NCBI RefSeq assembly: GCF_900141875.1
Contig: NZ_FQZE01000008.1
Coordinates: 1-64,000 of the forward strand
Reading direction: 5' to 3'
From: Tangfeifania diversioriginum
Lineage (GTDB): Bacteria; Bacteroidota; Bacteroidia; Bacteroidales; Prolixibacteraceae
Length of the DNA: 64,000 nucleotides
Shown here: positions 18,352 to 27,773 of the stretch, piece after piece
Position numbering within the stretch: position 1 is the stretch's first letter
How the letters are laid out: every line of letters starts with the position of its first letter
The notes under the pieces: model-generated
Database searches by the model: none
Seen by the model: only the letters and a program-made list of their open reading frames with translations
What the model was told of the DNA's origin: nothing
Position numbers and translations under genes: made by a program

Positions 18352-19273
18352 GGTTTTATTAAACCGCAGAAAATTCAGGACAATCAGGGACAAACTGATT
18401 GAGCGGGCGGAAAAAGTTTCACTGCCTTTTTTTGATGGAGTCCCACTCTACGATGTCGCGTTGTTTTTTTGGAGAAGTATTGTTAACGGCTCCATTACCA
18501 CGCGGGCATCGGCCATTGCATTTTCCTTTTTCATCGCTTTTTTCCCAACCGTGCTGTTTTTGTTCACGCTCATACCTTACATTCCCATCGATAATTTTCA
18601 GAACGAACTTTTTCGCATTATTCAGGAGCTGTTGCCTGAAGGAACATTTGTGGTTGTGGAAGATACTATTGCCGATATTTTAAAGAACCCAAGAGGCGGG
18701 TTGCTTTCACTGGGTTTTTTAATGGCGTTAATTTTTTCTACCAACGGCCTGGCTTCCATGATGAGTGCCTTCGATGCTACGGTGCACAGTATTCACCGGC
18801 GTTCGTGGCTGAGCCAGCGCATTGCGGCCACGTTTCTTTTGGGAATTCTTGCCGTGTTGCTCACCCTGGCCATTACCCTGCTCACCGGCGGCGAAATTGC
18901 GTTGAGTTACCTGAAAGAAAACGATATTTTGCGCGACAGTTTTACCATTTTCCTGCTCAATTTCGGAAGGTGGATAGTTATTGTGCTACTTCTTTTCTTT
19001 GCCAACTCTTTTTTATACTACATGGCGCCGGCAAAAAAAACAAAATGGCGGTTTATTTCGGCAGGAAGTACTTTATCAACAGTATTAAGTGTAATAGCGT
19101 TAGGCGGATTTACTTACTATATCAACAATTTCAGCCAATACAACAAACTCTACGGTTCAATCGGAACCCTGCTGATAATTCTTTTTCTGATGTATATTAT
19201 GTCGTTGATTCTCCTGATAGGGTTTGAGCTGAATGCCAGCATTTACCAGGCCCGAACCGAAAAGGAGGATTGA
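18344..19273 (+). CDS. YihY/UPF0761 family inner-membrane protein
   Basis: A 309-residue polytopic membrane protein with six predicted helices. Family marks are the N-terminal GSITTRASAIAFSFFIAFFP, the FSTNGLASMMSAFDATV segment and FTYYINNFSQYNKLYGSIGT near the C-terminus, which closes with LLIGFELNASIY. These proteins were once annotated as ribonuclease BN, incorrectly; the actual function is unknown. The ATG lies inside the end of the DUF4783 gene. It is convergent with the rhomboid gene at 19293, 19 bases apart. Confidence 0.9.
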   Translation: MNKVLLNRRKFRTIRDKLIERAEKVSLPFFDGVPLYDVALFFWRSIVNGSITTRASAIAFSFFIAFFPTVLFLFTLIPYIPIDNFQNELFRIIQELLPEGTFVVVEDTIADILKNPRGGLLSLGFLMALIFSTNGLASMMSAFDATVHSIHRRSWLSQRIAATFLLGILAVLLTLAITLLTGGEIALSYLKENDILRDSFTIFLLNFGRWIVIVLLLFFANSFLYYMAPAKKTKWRFISAGSTLSTVLSVIALGGFTYYINNFSQYNKLYGSIGTLLIILFLMYIMSLILLIGFELNASIYQARTEKED

Positions 19274-19292
19274 AACTGCCACAGAATTACTG

Positions 19293-20180
19293 TTACTTGC
19301 CCTGCTTAAAAAGTATCTCTTTTTCTTTTTTGGAAAGGCTTTCGTACCCCGATTTGGCAATTTTATCCAAAATCCGGTTGATTTCTTCCTGCTTGATATT
19401 TTGCTGGCGATTGTATTCATAATCGTCGCGCGGCGGATGCTTGTAGGTAACCCGCATGTTGTTTTTGGGTTTGAACCAATCCTGTCTTTTTATAAACCAG
19501 CCTTCCATTTTGTTGAGAAGTGTTACGATTCCGGAGCCCCAGTCTTTTCCACGGCGCAGCTGGTAAATATAAAACCAGCCCCAGGCAGCTCCTCCAAGGT
19601 GGGCCAGGTTCCCTCCCGGATTTGAAGCAGAAATGCCAATTATGGAAAGAAGCACATAGAATGCAGCAATGTATTTGAGCGGAAAACGCCCGATAAAAAA
19701 CAAGTGGATTTCGCGCTGCGGGTCATAAACGGCAACGGCCACCAAAATAGCCAGTACCGAGCCCGATGCCCCCAGCAAAATTGCCCTTACCGAATCGAAT
19801 ACCGGAAAAACATTATAGGCCACCACGTAAAACAGCGCCCCGCTGATACCTCCCAGCAGGTAAACACTCAGCAGTTTATCGCCTTCAAAATGATAGAGAA
19901 AAAGTTTGCCGAACCAGTACAAACCCAGAATATTAAAAAGAAGGTGCAAAAAACCTGCATGCATAAACATGTAGCTTACGGGAGTCCAGGGACGACGTAC
20001 CAGCACATCTAAATCTGAAGGCACCGAAAGCCATTCAACAAGCACTTGCGGCTGGCCTGCAAAGTAAAAAAACAAGCCAATGATTTTCACCACCAGAAAA
20101 ACCCCGAGGTTAATGTAGATCAACCGGGTTAATACAGAACCTTCTTTGAATGTACGTTTTATGTCGGCTGCAATATCCAT
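19293..20180 (-). CDS. Rhomboid intramembrane serine protease with DUF6576-like tail
   Basis: About 295 residues with six membrane helices. The catalytic Ser is in GASGSV and the partner His in NLAHLGGAAWG; the oxyanion-hole region is HAGFLHLLFNILGLYWFG. After the last helix an 80-residue cytosolic tail ends in EINRILDKIAKSGYESLSKK, matching the DUF6576 element found on Bacteroidota rhomboids. The ATG at 20180 is chosen over the TTG at 20210. It is the downstream member of a tandem pair with the 20249 rhomboid, 68 bases apart, on the same strand as mutL. Confidence 0.9.
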   Translation of the reverse strand: MDIAADIKRTFKEGSVLTRLIYINLGVFLVVKIIGLFFYFAGQPQVLVEWLSVPSDLDVLVRRPWTPVSYMFMHAGFLHLLFNILGLYWFGKLFLYHFEGDKLLSVYLLGGISGALFYVVAYNVFPVFDSVRAILLGASGSVLAILVAVAVYDPQREIHLFFIGRFPLKYIAAFYVLLSIIGISASNPGGNLAHLGGAAWGWFYIYQLRRGKDWGSGIVTLLNKMEGWFIKRQDWFKPKNNMRVTYKHPPRDDYEYNRQQNIKQEEINRILDKIAKSGYESLSKKEKEILFKQGK

Positions 20181-20248
20181 TTTCTTAAAATTCCAAATAG
20201 CAAAATTCAATTGGCAAACACAAGTCAGGTTCGGTTTTTTTTATCGGG

Positions 20249-21061
20249 TTAGTAAAATCGGTTGGATGTTTTGTTCCAGTATTTCAAAAGAATATAACCA
20301 AACAGCATGCCACCGAGGTGTGCAAAGTGTGCCACATTACTTCCGGGCCGCGAAAATCCGAGATAGAGTTCAATTAATCCGTACCCGATAACAAAATATT
20401 TAGCTTTAATTGGGATGGGCGGAAAAAGCAGCATCAGCTGGGTATTGGGAAACAACACACCAAATGCAAGCAACACGCCAAAAACAGCGCCCGATGCCCC
20501 AACGGTGGGAATATCCATTTTCATTTGCAGGATCCGTTCCATCAGTTGCTGGCCTTCAGCGGCAAAAGCCGAATTTGTTGGCTCGTCATACCAGGTGTTC
20601 ACAAAATCGCGCACCTGCACCGATGCATTCGATAAGTGTTTATTCACAAACTGATCGAGAATTTCGGGCGATGGGGTATTCCTGAATGCTTCGATGGTAT
20701 TTTGCATCGATGAAATTTCAAGGTAATTCACAAACATGTGCAGCGCCACCGCGCCCAGTCCGGTTACAAAATAATAAATGAGAAACCTGCGCGATCCCCA
20801 GACGCTTTCCAGCACGCGGCCAAACATCCAAAGTGCAAACATGTTGAAAAAAAGGTGGGCAATTCCGCCATGCATAAACATGTGCGTAACAACCTGGTGC
20901 ATCATAAACTTATCGGAACCGGGGTAGTGCATCCCTAAATAGTTTACTAAATCAATTCCACTTGCCTGCAAAACCCAGGTGGCCAGCAATAAAATTACAT
21001 TAATGATAATCAGGTTTTTTACTACCGGCGGAATATTACTCATTACAGGTCGATAATTCAT
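20249..21061 (-). CDS. Rhomboid family intramembrane serine protease
   Basis: A 270-residue membrane protease. Catalytic Ser is in GASGAVFG and His in FAHLGGMLFG; the first luminal loop has MFMHGGIAHLFFNMFALWMFG. An insertion of about 60 residues, soluble and poorly conserved in appearance (PSPEILDQFVNKHLSNASVQ and following), lies between helices 3 and 4. It has no C-terminal extension, unlike its neighbour. It probably forms one unit with mutL upstream (72-base gap) and the second rhomboid downstream. Confidence 0.9.
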   Translation of the reverse strand: MNYRPVMSNIPPVVKNLIIINVILLLATWVLQASGIDLVNYLGMHYPGSDKFMMHQVVTHMFMHGGIAHLFFNMFALWMFGRVLESVWGSRRFLIYYFVTGLGAVALHMFVNYLEISSMQNTIEAFRNTPSPEILDQFVNKHLSNASVQVRDFVNTWYDEPTNSAFAAEGQQLMERILQMKMDIPTVGASGAVFGVLLAFGVLFPNTQLMLLFPPIPIKAKYFVIGYGLIELYLGFSRPGSNVAHFAHLGGMLFGYILLKYWNKTSNRFY

Positions 21062-21133
21062 ATCAAAATATTTTGGTGGCCTTTCAGCAATTGGCAGGCC
21101 AATTTTTTATACGCCTAAAATAACGACAACTTG

Positions 21134-22981
21134 TCATTTATTAAACATTTTTTCGATGTCTTCCAGCGGCTGAATGGTCAACACCTTTTTTCCTTCGGGA
21201 GAGTAGTTGGGCGTTGCACAGGCAAAAAGATTATCGATGAGATGATCGATTTCCACTTTTCCCAAATCAGTTCCGTAGTCGAGTGCTGAGGCTTTGGCCA
21301 GCGAAATAGCCACCTGCTCTTTTGCTTTTGCCCGGGCATCAACAGGCGAATTTTTGTATTCTTCCAGCAATTTCTCTACTATAATTTCGGGCGATGAAAC
21401 ATCCAGTACGCCGGGTGTCCCGTTTATAACGAACGTGTTTTTACCAAATTCGCGTATATCGAAACCCAGTGAAAGCAAATCATCCAGAATATTTTTCAGC
21501 AGCTCGGCATCGCCTGCATCCAGTTCAATTTTTTGCGGAAACAGTTGTTGCTGGCTGGCCACCGATTCAGATTTCAGCACTTCCATAAACTTTTCAAAAA
21601 GAATACGCTCGTGCGCCCGTTTCTGGTCAATAATCATCACACCCGATTTAACCGGAGTAAGAATATACTTTTGTTTAAGCTGAAGTACTTTTTTTCCGGT
21701 AAATTTCTCTTCTGTCTGCCTGTTTTCCGGTTCAACTCCTTTAAAACTCAGTTGCGACTGCTCTTCCCTATAATTCGTTTCTGCCCCGGAGTACAAGTCT
21801 TCCCAATGTTCCCGGTTTTGGCTGTCGCGACTGCTTTGTCCCCAGTTCCCCGTCGATATTTCTTTTTCCTGATCAAAAGGATTGTAACCGGGGTCAACTT
21901 TTATTTCCGGGTAAGAACGGTCACCACCCTCTTTTTCGGGAACCGGAATATCGATGCTGCCACTTTGGTCGAAGTCGATGGAAGGCACCACGTTGTATTT
22001 GCCAAGCGATTCGCGAATGGAGGCATGAATGATTTGCCAGATGGTGCGTTCATTCTCAAACTTAATCTCAGTTTTGGTAGGATGTACATTAATATCGATT
22101 CCCGACGGGTCGAGATCAAGAAATAAAAAGTAGGATGGAAAAGTTTCGGGAGGCAACACTTTTTCGTAGGCCTGCATTACGGCCCTGTGAAAATAGGGAT
22201 GCCGCATGTAACGTTTATTAACAAAGAAAAACTGCTCGCCTGTTGTTTTGCGTGCAAATTTTGGCTGACCAATAAATCCTGTAATATTTACCAGGCTGGT
22301 TTCTTCTTTCACCGGCACCAGGCTCTGATTTATAGTTTTCCCAAAAACATCGACAATGCGTTTTCTGAAATTGGTTTTAACCAACTCATAAAGTGGCGAG
22401 TAATTATGATAAAAGGCAAATTTAATCTCCGGATTTGGCAGTGCAACCCGCTGAATTTCGTTGATAATATGCTTAAGCTCGGTAGTATTGCTTTTTAAAA
22501 ATTTACGCCGTGCCGGCACATTGTAAAAAAGATTTTTAACTGTTATGGTGGTTCCATTGTTGCAGGCCACGGGTTCCTGCGTTTTAACCTCCGAGCCCAC
22601 AATGTGGATTAGTGTGCCCACTTCGTCTTCCACCCTTTTGGAGCGCAGCTCCACATCGGCAATTGCCGCCACCGAAGCCAGTGCCTCGCCCCTGAACCCC
22701 ATGGTGCGGATACAAAACAGATCGTTGGCCGAAAGTATTTTTGACGTGGCATGCCGTTCAAAAGCCATTCGCGCATCGGTGGGCGACATGCCGCAACCAT
22801 TATCGGTAATTTTAATCAGGGTTTTTCCGGCATCTTTAATATGAATAACAATGTCATCAGCACCGGAATCGAGCGCATTCTCGACCAATTCTTTCACAAC
22901 AGAGGCCGGCCTTTGAATGACTTCGCCGGCAGCAATCTGGTTGGCAACAGCATCGGGTAATAACTGGATAATATCACTCAC
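21134..22981 (-). CDS. mutL: DNA mismatch repair protein MutL
   Basis: A 615-residue GHKL ATPase that links mismatch recognition by MutS to downstream repair. The ATPase motifs are ELVENALDSGADDI, DNGCGM, HATSKI and GFRGEALASV; transducer motifs include NVPARRKFLKS. The C-terminal dimerisation domain is present, but its metal-site motif reads DQKRAHERILFE instead of DQHAxxE, and the usual CPHGRP is replaced by CATPNYSPEGK. Latent endonuclease activity is therefore doubtful. It starts at GTG 22981, whose first base is the last base of the preceding stop codon (TAGTG), which implies translational coupling to the 22981-23292 gene. Confidence 0.95.
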   Translation of the reverse strand: MSDIIQLLPDAVANQIAAGEVIQRPASVVKELVENALDSGADDIVIHIKDAGKTLIKITDNGCGMSPTDARMAFERHATSKILSANDLFCIRTMGFRGEALASVAAIADVELRSKRVEDEVGTLIHIVGSEVKTQEPVACNNGTTITVKNLFYNVPARRKFLKSNTTELKHIINEIQRVALPNPEIKFAFYHNYSPLYELVKTNFRKRIVDVFGKTINQSLVPVKEETSLVNITGFIGQPKFARKTTGEQFFFVNKRYMRHPYFHRAVMQAYEKVLPPETFPSYFLFLDLDPSGIDINVHPTKTEIKFENERTIWQIIHASIRESLGKYNVVPSIDFDQSGSIDIPVPEKEGGDRSYPEIKVDPGYNPFDQEKEISTGNWGQSSRDSQNREHWEDLYSGAETNYREEQSQLSFKGVEPENRQTEEKFTGKKVLQLKQKYILTPVKSGVMIIDQKRAHERILFEKFMEVLKSESVASQQQLFPQKIELDAGDAELLKNILDDLLSLGFDIREFGKNTFVINGTPGVLDVSSPEIIVEKLLEEYKNSPVDARAKAKEQVAISLAKASALDYGTDLGKVEIDHLIDNLFACATPNYSPEGKKVLTIQPLEDIEKMFNK

Positions 22982-23292
22982 TAGCCTAGGAAATCTGAAT
23001 AAAAAAACAAATAGAAAATTAACACTAAAATCATAACCAATATGATTAACCGGGTATTTGAGGCCCTTCGGGCTTTCTCGGTTGTTTTGGAATACCCGCC
23101 CTGTGTTTTGCGAAATTGTCCTTTCACATTGGGTTTGTAAGGTTTTCCATCATCTTTCTTTTCATCAAATATTCCCAGTTCTTCTTTTATTCGCCTTTCT
23201 CTCTCCTCACGTTCCTCTTTTTCAGGATCGTAAAACCGCGGAGTAATATTAAATCTTTTTGCTGCAGGTGTATGAAAAAACCTACCAATCAT
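22981..23292 (-). CDS. Small single-pass membrane protein coupled to mutL
   Basis: A 103-residue protein with a highly charged N-terminal half (DPEKEEREERERRIKEE) and one C-terminal membrane helix (LIILVMILVLIFYLFFY), so it should be tail-anchored in the inner membrane. No domain is recognised. It is the first gene of the mutL-rhomboid cluster and overlaps the mutL start by one base. A perfect -7 box (TACCTTTG on the minus strand) lies just upstream at 23315-23322. Confidence 0.75.
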   Translation of the reverse strand: MIGRFFHTPAAKRFNITPRFYDPEKEEREERERRIKEELGIFDEKKDDGKPYKPNVKGQFRKTQGGYSKTTEKARRASNTRLIILVMILVLIFYLFFYSDFLG

Positions 23293-23314
23293 ATTTTTAA
23301 ATTTTTATCTGCTA

Positions 23315-23322
23315 CAAAGGTA
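23315..23322 (-). promoter_or_regulatory. -7 promoter element (TACCTTTG)
   Basis: An exact match to the Bacteroidota -7 consensus TAnnTTTG, 23 bases upstream of the 103-residue gene that leads the mutL cluster. No clear -33 TTTG at the usual spacing was found. Confidence 0.45.
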
Positions 23323-23366
23323 ACGTTTATTCTGCAAAATTTATTTCAGCCGGAAAGAGAGTGGCT

Positions 23367-24521
23367 TCAGATCGATTTCTCCAAAATCAGCATCAGGCTC
23401 TCATCGCTTAACACCACCGGATTTCCTTTCATGCTACTGGCTTTTTTGGCTTTCTCCACCAGGACCGGAAAATCATCCGGTGTTAACCCAAATGCTGATA
23501 ATAAAGGAATATTCAGTTTTTCAACCATTTGCTGGGCCCACTGAACTCCTTCTTCTGACCGGGCATTTGATTCACCCGTCAATAGTTGTGCCACTTCATC
23601 ATATTTTGAAATAATGTACTTCAGATTTTGTGATTTTGCACTTTTCAGGTTGGCCTCCATAACTGCCGGAAGCAAACGGGCACAAACCGCACCGTGTGGT
23701 ATAGGAATCATGCCGCCCATGGGGCCTGCAAATCCGTGCACTGCACCCAACTTTACGTTGGCCAGCGCCATGCCGCCCAGCAGGGCAGCGTAAGCCATAT
23801 CTTCACGGGCTTCCAAATTAGAACCGGTTTCGTAAGCCTTTAATAGCGAACGCGAAACACGCTGCATTCCCTCGCGGCCAAAATTGTCGATAAACGGGTT
23901 GGCCTGGTTAGAAACAAAAGTTTCGAGCAGGTGGGTCAGGGCATCCATTCCTGTAGTTGCTGTAATCTCAGACGGCATGGAAAGTGTCAGTTCCGGATCA
24001 ACCACTGCCACATCGGCAAACATGAGCGAACTGCGCAGACTTACTTTCACTTTATGCTTTGCAGAATAGATAACCGAATTTTTACTGGCCTCGGCACCTG
24101 TCCCTGCCGTAGTTGGAATGGCAATAAACGGCAAGGGCTTTTCAGTCAGCTTTTTCCCTTTACCAATCACCTCCAGGTAATCTAAAAGCTCTCCTGCATT
24201 GGGTGTTAATGCTGCAATGGCTTTTGCGCTGTCGATGACGCTTCCGCCACCAAAACCCACAATGGCTTCGCAATGGTTTTTCCGGGCCAGTTTCACTCCC
24301 TCATCAATTACTTCTACAGAAGGCTCCTTTTCAACCCCGAAACGAAAAATTTCAGAAGTTGAAGATAAAAGATCTGTTAACGGTTTTGCCCGTTCCGAAT
24401 TTTTTCCGGTCACAAGCATAATCTTCCTCCCGTAGGTATTCAGAAGCTCCGGCACTTTTGCAACGGTTCCGTTACCAAAAAGTATTTGTGTTGCTGTTGA
24501 AAAATTAAAATTTAATCCCAT
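23367..24521 (-). CDS. Iron-containing alcohol dehydrogenase
   Basis: A 384-residue group III dehydrogenase. The nucleotide-binding [13 protein letters not shown] and [15 protein letters not shown] segments and metal ligands (Asp in VVDPEL, His in [10 protein letters not shown], His in [12 protein letters not shown]) are all in place, so activity is expected. The substrate (a primary alcohol or a diol) cannot be chosen from the sequence. The start codon overlaps the 3' end of the ABM monooxygenase gene by 10 bases, which makes a two-gene operon. Confidence 0.9.
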   Translation of the reverse strand: MGLNFNFSTATQILFGNGTVAKVPELLNTYGRKIMLVTGKNSERAKPLTDLLSSTSEIFRFGVEKEPSVEVIDEGVKLARKNHCEAIVGFGGGSVIDSAKAIAALTPNAGELLDYLEVIGKGKKLTEKPLPFIAIPTTAGTGAEASKNSVIYSAKHKVKVSLRSSLMFADVAVVDPELTLSMPSEITATTGMDALTHLLETFVSNQANPFIDNFGREGMQRVSRSLLKAYETGSNLEAREDMAYAALLGGMALANVKLGAVHGFAGPMGGMIPIPHGAVCARLLPAVMEANLKSAKSQNLKYIISKYDEVAQLLTGESNARSEEGVQWAQQMVEKLNIPLLSAFGLTPDDFPVLVEKAKKASSMKGNPVVLSDESLMLILEKSI

Positions 24522-24820
24522 CCTTCTTCGTTTGGAAAAACGTTTGAAAACTTAATACTGCTCCTGGGTTCAGCCATCATGCCGGCCACGGTGTCACGCC
24601 ATTTTTTGTAATGTGCCGTTTCTTTGTGCTTTGCCGGATCACCGGGTGTGCGATACACTTCAACCAGCACAAAACGTGTGGGATCATCCTGTTGCTGCAC
24701 CACATCGAACCGGGCAACTCCGGGTTCCTGAAAACTCTGGCGGGCATTTTCAAGGGTGGCTTTCTTAAATGCTTCAACCTCCTCTTTTTTTACCTGAACA
24801 AAAACATGAACAATAAACAT
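24512..24820 (-). CDS. Antibiotic biosynthesis monooxygenase (ABM/YgiN-like)
   Basis: A 102-residue dimeric alpha-beta barrel of the ABM family, usually a quinol or small-aromatic monooxygenase or a protective dehydratase-like protein. Characteristic features are the [20 protein letters not shown] start, the [19 protein letters not shown] core and the [12 protein letters not shown] motif. It is the first gene of an operon with the alcohol dehydrogenase, which suggests the pair handles a common small metabolite. Confidence 0.85.
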   Translation of the reverse strand: MFIVHVFVQVKKEEVEAFKKATLENARQSFQEPGVARFDVVQQQDDPTRFVLVEVYRTPGDPAKHKETAHYKKWRDTVAGMMAEPRSSIKFSNVFPNEEGWD

Positions 24821-24997
24821 AGCTTATCTTTTTCTTCAAAATTAAAAAAATGTGGTTGAAATTTGGAAAAGAGTGATGCATGTTTGAAAATTTTAAACTG
24901 GTACTTACTTTTATTTTGATAAAAAAATGCACTTTTACTTTATTTCTGAAAAAATACTCTATTCAGACTTGCAGAATAAAACGCTAAAATTAAACCA

Positions 24998-26320
24998 ATG
25001 AACGGCAGAAATTTTCTATACAAAAGTGCGATAGTTGCCTCACTGGCGGGCTTTCTTTTTGGGTTCGACACTGTGGTGATTTCAGGTGCCGAACAAAAAA
25101 TTCAAACGCTTTGGGGACTGAACAGTTCGTTGCACGGACTGGCCATCAGCATGGCTTTGTGGGGAACAGTGCTGGGTGCGTTAACAGGTGGCTGGCCTGC
25201 ACAATTTTTTGGCAGAAAAAAAACTTTACTTTGGATTGGCGTACTTTATCTGGTTTCTGCCTTTGGCTCTGCAATGGCGCCCGGTGTTTATTCGTTCATG
25301 GTTTTCAGATTTATCGGCGGATTGGGAGTTGGCATTTCAACGGTGGCAGCGCCCATGTTTATTTCCGAAATTGCACCGCCGGCCATGCGTGGCCGCCTGA
25401 CCGGTATGTTCCAGTTTAATATTGTATTTGGAATTTTGGTGGCTTATCTTTCCAACTCGCTACTTGGCGGAATTGGTGAAAACGCCTGGCGTTGGATGCT
25501 GGGCGTGGAAGCCATTCCGGCGTTGCTGTTTACCACATTCTGTTTCGGACTGCCCGAAAGCCCGCGGTGGCTGATTGTGCAGAACAAAAACCGGGAAGCA
25601 GGATTAGCCGTTTTAAAAAAGGTAAATCCGGATTTTTCAGAAAAAGAATTGGATTCCCTGGTAAATGAAATTGAAAACTCCGGAAATCAAAAAAGCAAGC
25701 ACCAAAAATTCTTTACCCGAAAACTGCTAAAACCGGCTTTTCTGGCTTTTTTTATTGCTTTTTTCAACCAGCTTTCGGGCATTAACGCCATTCTCTATTT
25801 TGCGCCGCGCATTTTCGAAATGACCGGTCTGGAATCGCAGGCTGCCCTGTTGCAATCGGTGGGCATCGGCATCACCAACCTGATTTTCACTTTCGTGGGA
25901 TTGTGGCTGATTGACCGGCTGGGCCGCCGGACGCTGCTATATATTGGATCCTTTGGGTACATTGCTTCACTGGGTCTTACCACGTGGGCTTTTGCCTCCG
26001 GAAACCCCGGGATTGTGCCGGTATGTATTTTTGCATTCATTGCTGCCCATGCCATTAGCCAGGGAGCCGTCATCTGGGTTTTTATCAGCGAAATATTTCC
26101 CAACCGGCAGCGGGCATTCGGACAGTCGCTCGGGAGTTTCACCCACTGGTTTTTTGCCGCGGCACTCACGTTGGTTTTTCCGCTGATGGCCGAAGCCTGG
26201 AAACCACAATTCATTTTTGGTCTGTTCCTCGGAATGATGGTGCTGCAACTGGTTTGGGTGCGATTTTTTGTACCCGAAACCAAAGGCGCCTCGCTCGAAG
26301 AACTGGAAAGGGAGTTGTAG
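24998..26320 (+). CDS. Sugar porter family MFS transporter
   Basis: A 440-residue, 12-helix major facilitator of the sugar porter subfamily, likely a proton-coupled monosaccharide importer in the inner membrane. Signature motifs are GFLFGFDTVVISGA in helix 1, the GRKK loop after helix 2, LPESPRWLIV after helix 6, NQLSGINAILYFAP in helix 7, DRLGRR after helix 8, and VPETKGASLEELE at the end. It is divergent from the ABM/alcohol dehydrogenase operon and convergent with der (8 bases). Confidence 0.92.
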   Translation: MNGRNFLYKSAIVASLAGFLFGFDTVVISGAEQKIQTLWGLNSSLHGLAISMALWGTVLGALTGGWPAQFFGRKKTLLWIGVLYLVSAFGSAMAPGVYSFMVFRFIGGLGVGISTVAAPMFISEIAPPAMRGRLTGMFQFNIVFGILVAYLSNSLLGGIGENAWRWMLGVEAIPALLFTTFCFGLPESPRWLIVQNKNREAGLAVLKKVNPDFSEKELDSLVNEIENSGNQKSKHQKFFTRKLLKPAFLAFFIAFFNQLSGINAILYFAPRIFEMTGLESQAALLQSVGIGITNLIFTFVGLWLIDRLGRRTLLYIGSFGYIASLGLTTWAFASGNPGIVPVCIFAFIAAHAISQGAVIWVFISEIFPNRQRAFGQSLGSFTHWFFAAALTLVFPLMAEAWKPQFIFGLFLGMMVLQLVWVRFFVPETKGASLEELEREL

Positions 26321-26328
26321 AAAACAGT

Positions 26329-27639
26329 TTACTTCTGCCTGAAATACACCTGAATAGGCACGCCCTTAAAATCGAAATTTGCGCGAATCTGGTTTTCGAT
26401 GTACCGCCGGTAGGGTTCCTTAATGTATTGCGGCAAGTTGGCAAAAAGTGCAAATGACGGTGTTTGAGACGGCAACTGGGTTACATATTTAATTTTAATG
26501 AATTTCCCCTTTACCGAGGGTGGCGGATAATTCTCAACAGCTTCCAGCAGCACTTCATTCAGCTTGGAAGTTTTAATCCGGTTTTTGCGGTTTTTATAAA
26601 CCTGAATGGCAAAATCAAGTGCTTTGTGCACCCGTTGTTTTGTTTTTGCTGAAACAAACAAAATGGGAACATCGGTAAACGGGGCGATTCGTTCGCGGAT
26701 TTGTTCTTCCACTTTCCGGGTTGAGTAACCATCTTTTTCAATAATGTCCCACTTGTTCACCAAAATCACCACCCCTTTTTTATTTCGTACAATCAGGTTA
26801 AACACATTCACATCCTGGGCCTGCATGCCGCGGGTGGCATCAACAAGCAACATGCAAACGTCCGATTTTTCGATGGTACGTACCGAACGCAGCACGGAAT
26901 AAAATTCGATATCGTCGTGAACTTTCCCTTTTTTGCGCAGGCCGGCGGTATCTACAATCACAAAATCGTGCCCGAACTTATTGAAGCGGGTGTGGATGGA
27001 ATCGCGAGTGGTGCCTGCCACATCGGTTACAATGTAGCGATCCTCGCCGAGCAGGGTATTGATAAAAGAAGATTTCCCCACATTGGGGCGGCCCACCACT
27101 GATAAATAGGGTAATTCATGCTCTTCTTCCTCTTCTCCGGAAAAATCGAAAGCTTCAATTACCTGATCGAGCAAATCGCCGGTGCCGCTGCCGGTCATGG
27201 ATGAAATGCAAAATATTTCGCCCAGACCGAAACCATAAAATTCCTGTGCATCTAAAATGCGCTGGTTGTTGTCCACCTTGTTGACAGCAACAATTATTTT
27301 TTTCCTGCTTTTCCGAAGAATAGCTGCAATGGCATCGTCGAGGTCGGTAATTCCCGATTCCACGTCCACCACAAAAAGAATTACATCGGCTTCATCGATA
27401 GCCAGGTGGACCTGTTTGTTAATTTCAGCTTCAAATACATCGTCGGAATTCACCACATAACCGCCGGTATCGATTACCGAAAACACTTTGCCGTTCCACT
27501 CGGCCTTGCCGTAATTGCGGTCGCGGGTAACGCCCGACATCTCATCTACAATAGCTTCTCTCGATTCGGTCAACCGGTTAAAAAATGTGGATTTGCCCAC
27601 GTTGGGGCGGCCTACTATCGCTAATATTTTGTTGCTCAT
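26329..27639 (-). CDS. der: Ribosome biogenesis GTPase Der (EngA)
   Basis: A double-GTPase required for 50S subunit maturation. The first P-loop GRPNVGKST lies near residues 10-18, with DTGG and NKVD; the second G domain carries [14 protein letters not shown] and NKWD. The C-terminal KH-like domain ends in [12 protein letters not shown]. The ATG at 27639 gives 436 residues and the normal [13 protein letters not shown] start; the longer frame is not supported. It follows era on the same strand with a REP-like element filling the space between them. Confidence 0.97.
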   Translation of the reverse strand: MSNKILAIVGRPNVGKSTFFNRLTESREAIVDEMSGVTRDRNYGKAEWNGKVFSVIDTGGYVVNSDDVFEAEINKQVHLAIDEADVILFVVDVESGITDLDDAIAAILRKSRKKIIVAVNKVDNNQRILDAQEFYGFGLGEIFCISSMTGSGTGDLLDQVIEAFDFSGEEEEEHELPYLSVVGRPNVGKSSFINTLLGEDRYIVTDVAGTTRDSIHTRFNKFGHDFVIVDTAGLRKKGKVHDDIEFYSVLRSVRTIEKSDVCMLLVDATRGMQAQDVNVFNLIVRNKKGVVILVNKWDIIEKDGYSTRKVEEQIRERIAPFTDVPILFVSAKTKQRVHKALDFAIQVYKNRKNRIKTSKLNEVLLEAVENYPPPSVKGKFIKIKYVTQLPSQTPSFALFANLPQYIKEPYRRYIENQIRANFDFKGVPIQVYFRQK

Positions 27640-27651
27640 TTTTCTTAAAAT

Positions 27652-27770
27652 TAGCACCGTGCTTTAGCGCGGTGTCATGATATTCAACTCAGTTGCTTTA
27701 TCCATTTTTGAAAAAATGGATTCGCATAAACATTGATGTTTTATTTTCACCGCGCTGAAGCACGGTGCTA
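27652..27770. repeat. REP-like inverted repeat pair between era and der
   Basis: Two 23-base arms (27652-27674 and 27748-27770) are inverse complements with one mismatch. Each arm is itself a hairpin: CACCGTGCT and AGCGCGGTG pair over nine positions with one G-T wobble. The 73-base centre holds a further hairpin (TCCATTTTT / AAAAATGGA, overlapping at the centre). The right arm ends 4 bases from the era stop and the left arm ends 13 bases from the der start. The form is that of a bacterial REP doublet (BIME). No RAYT transposase gene is in the window. Confidence 0.75.
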
Positions 27771-27773
27771 TAT

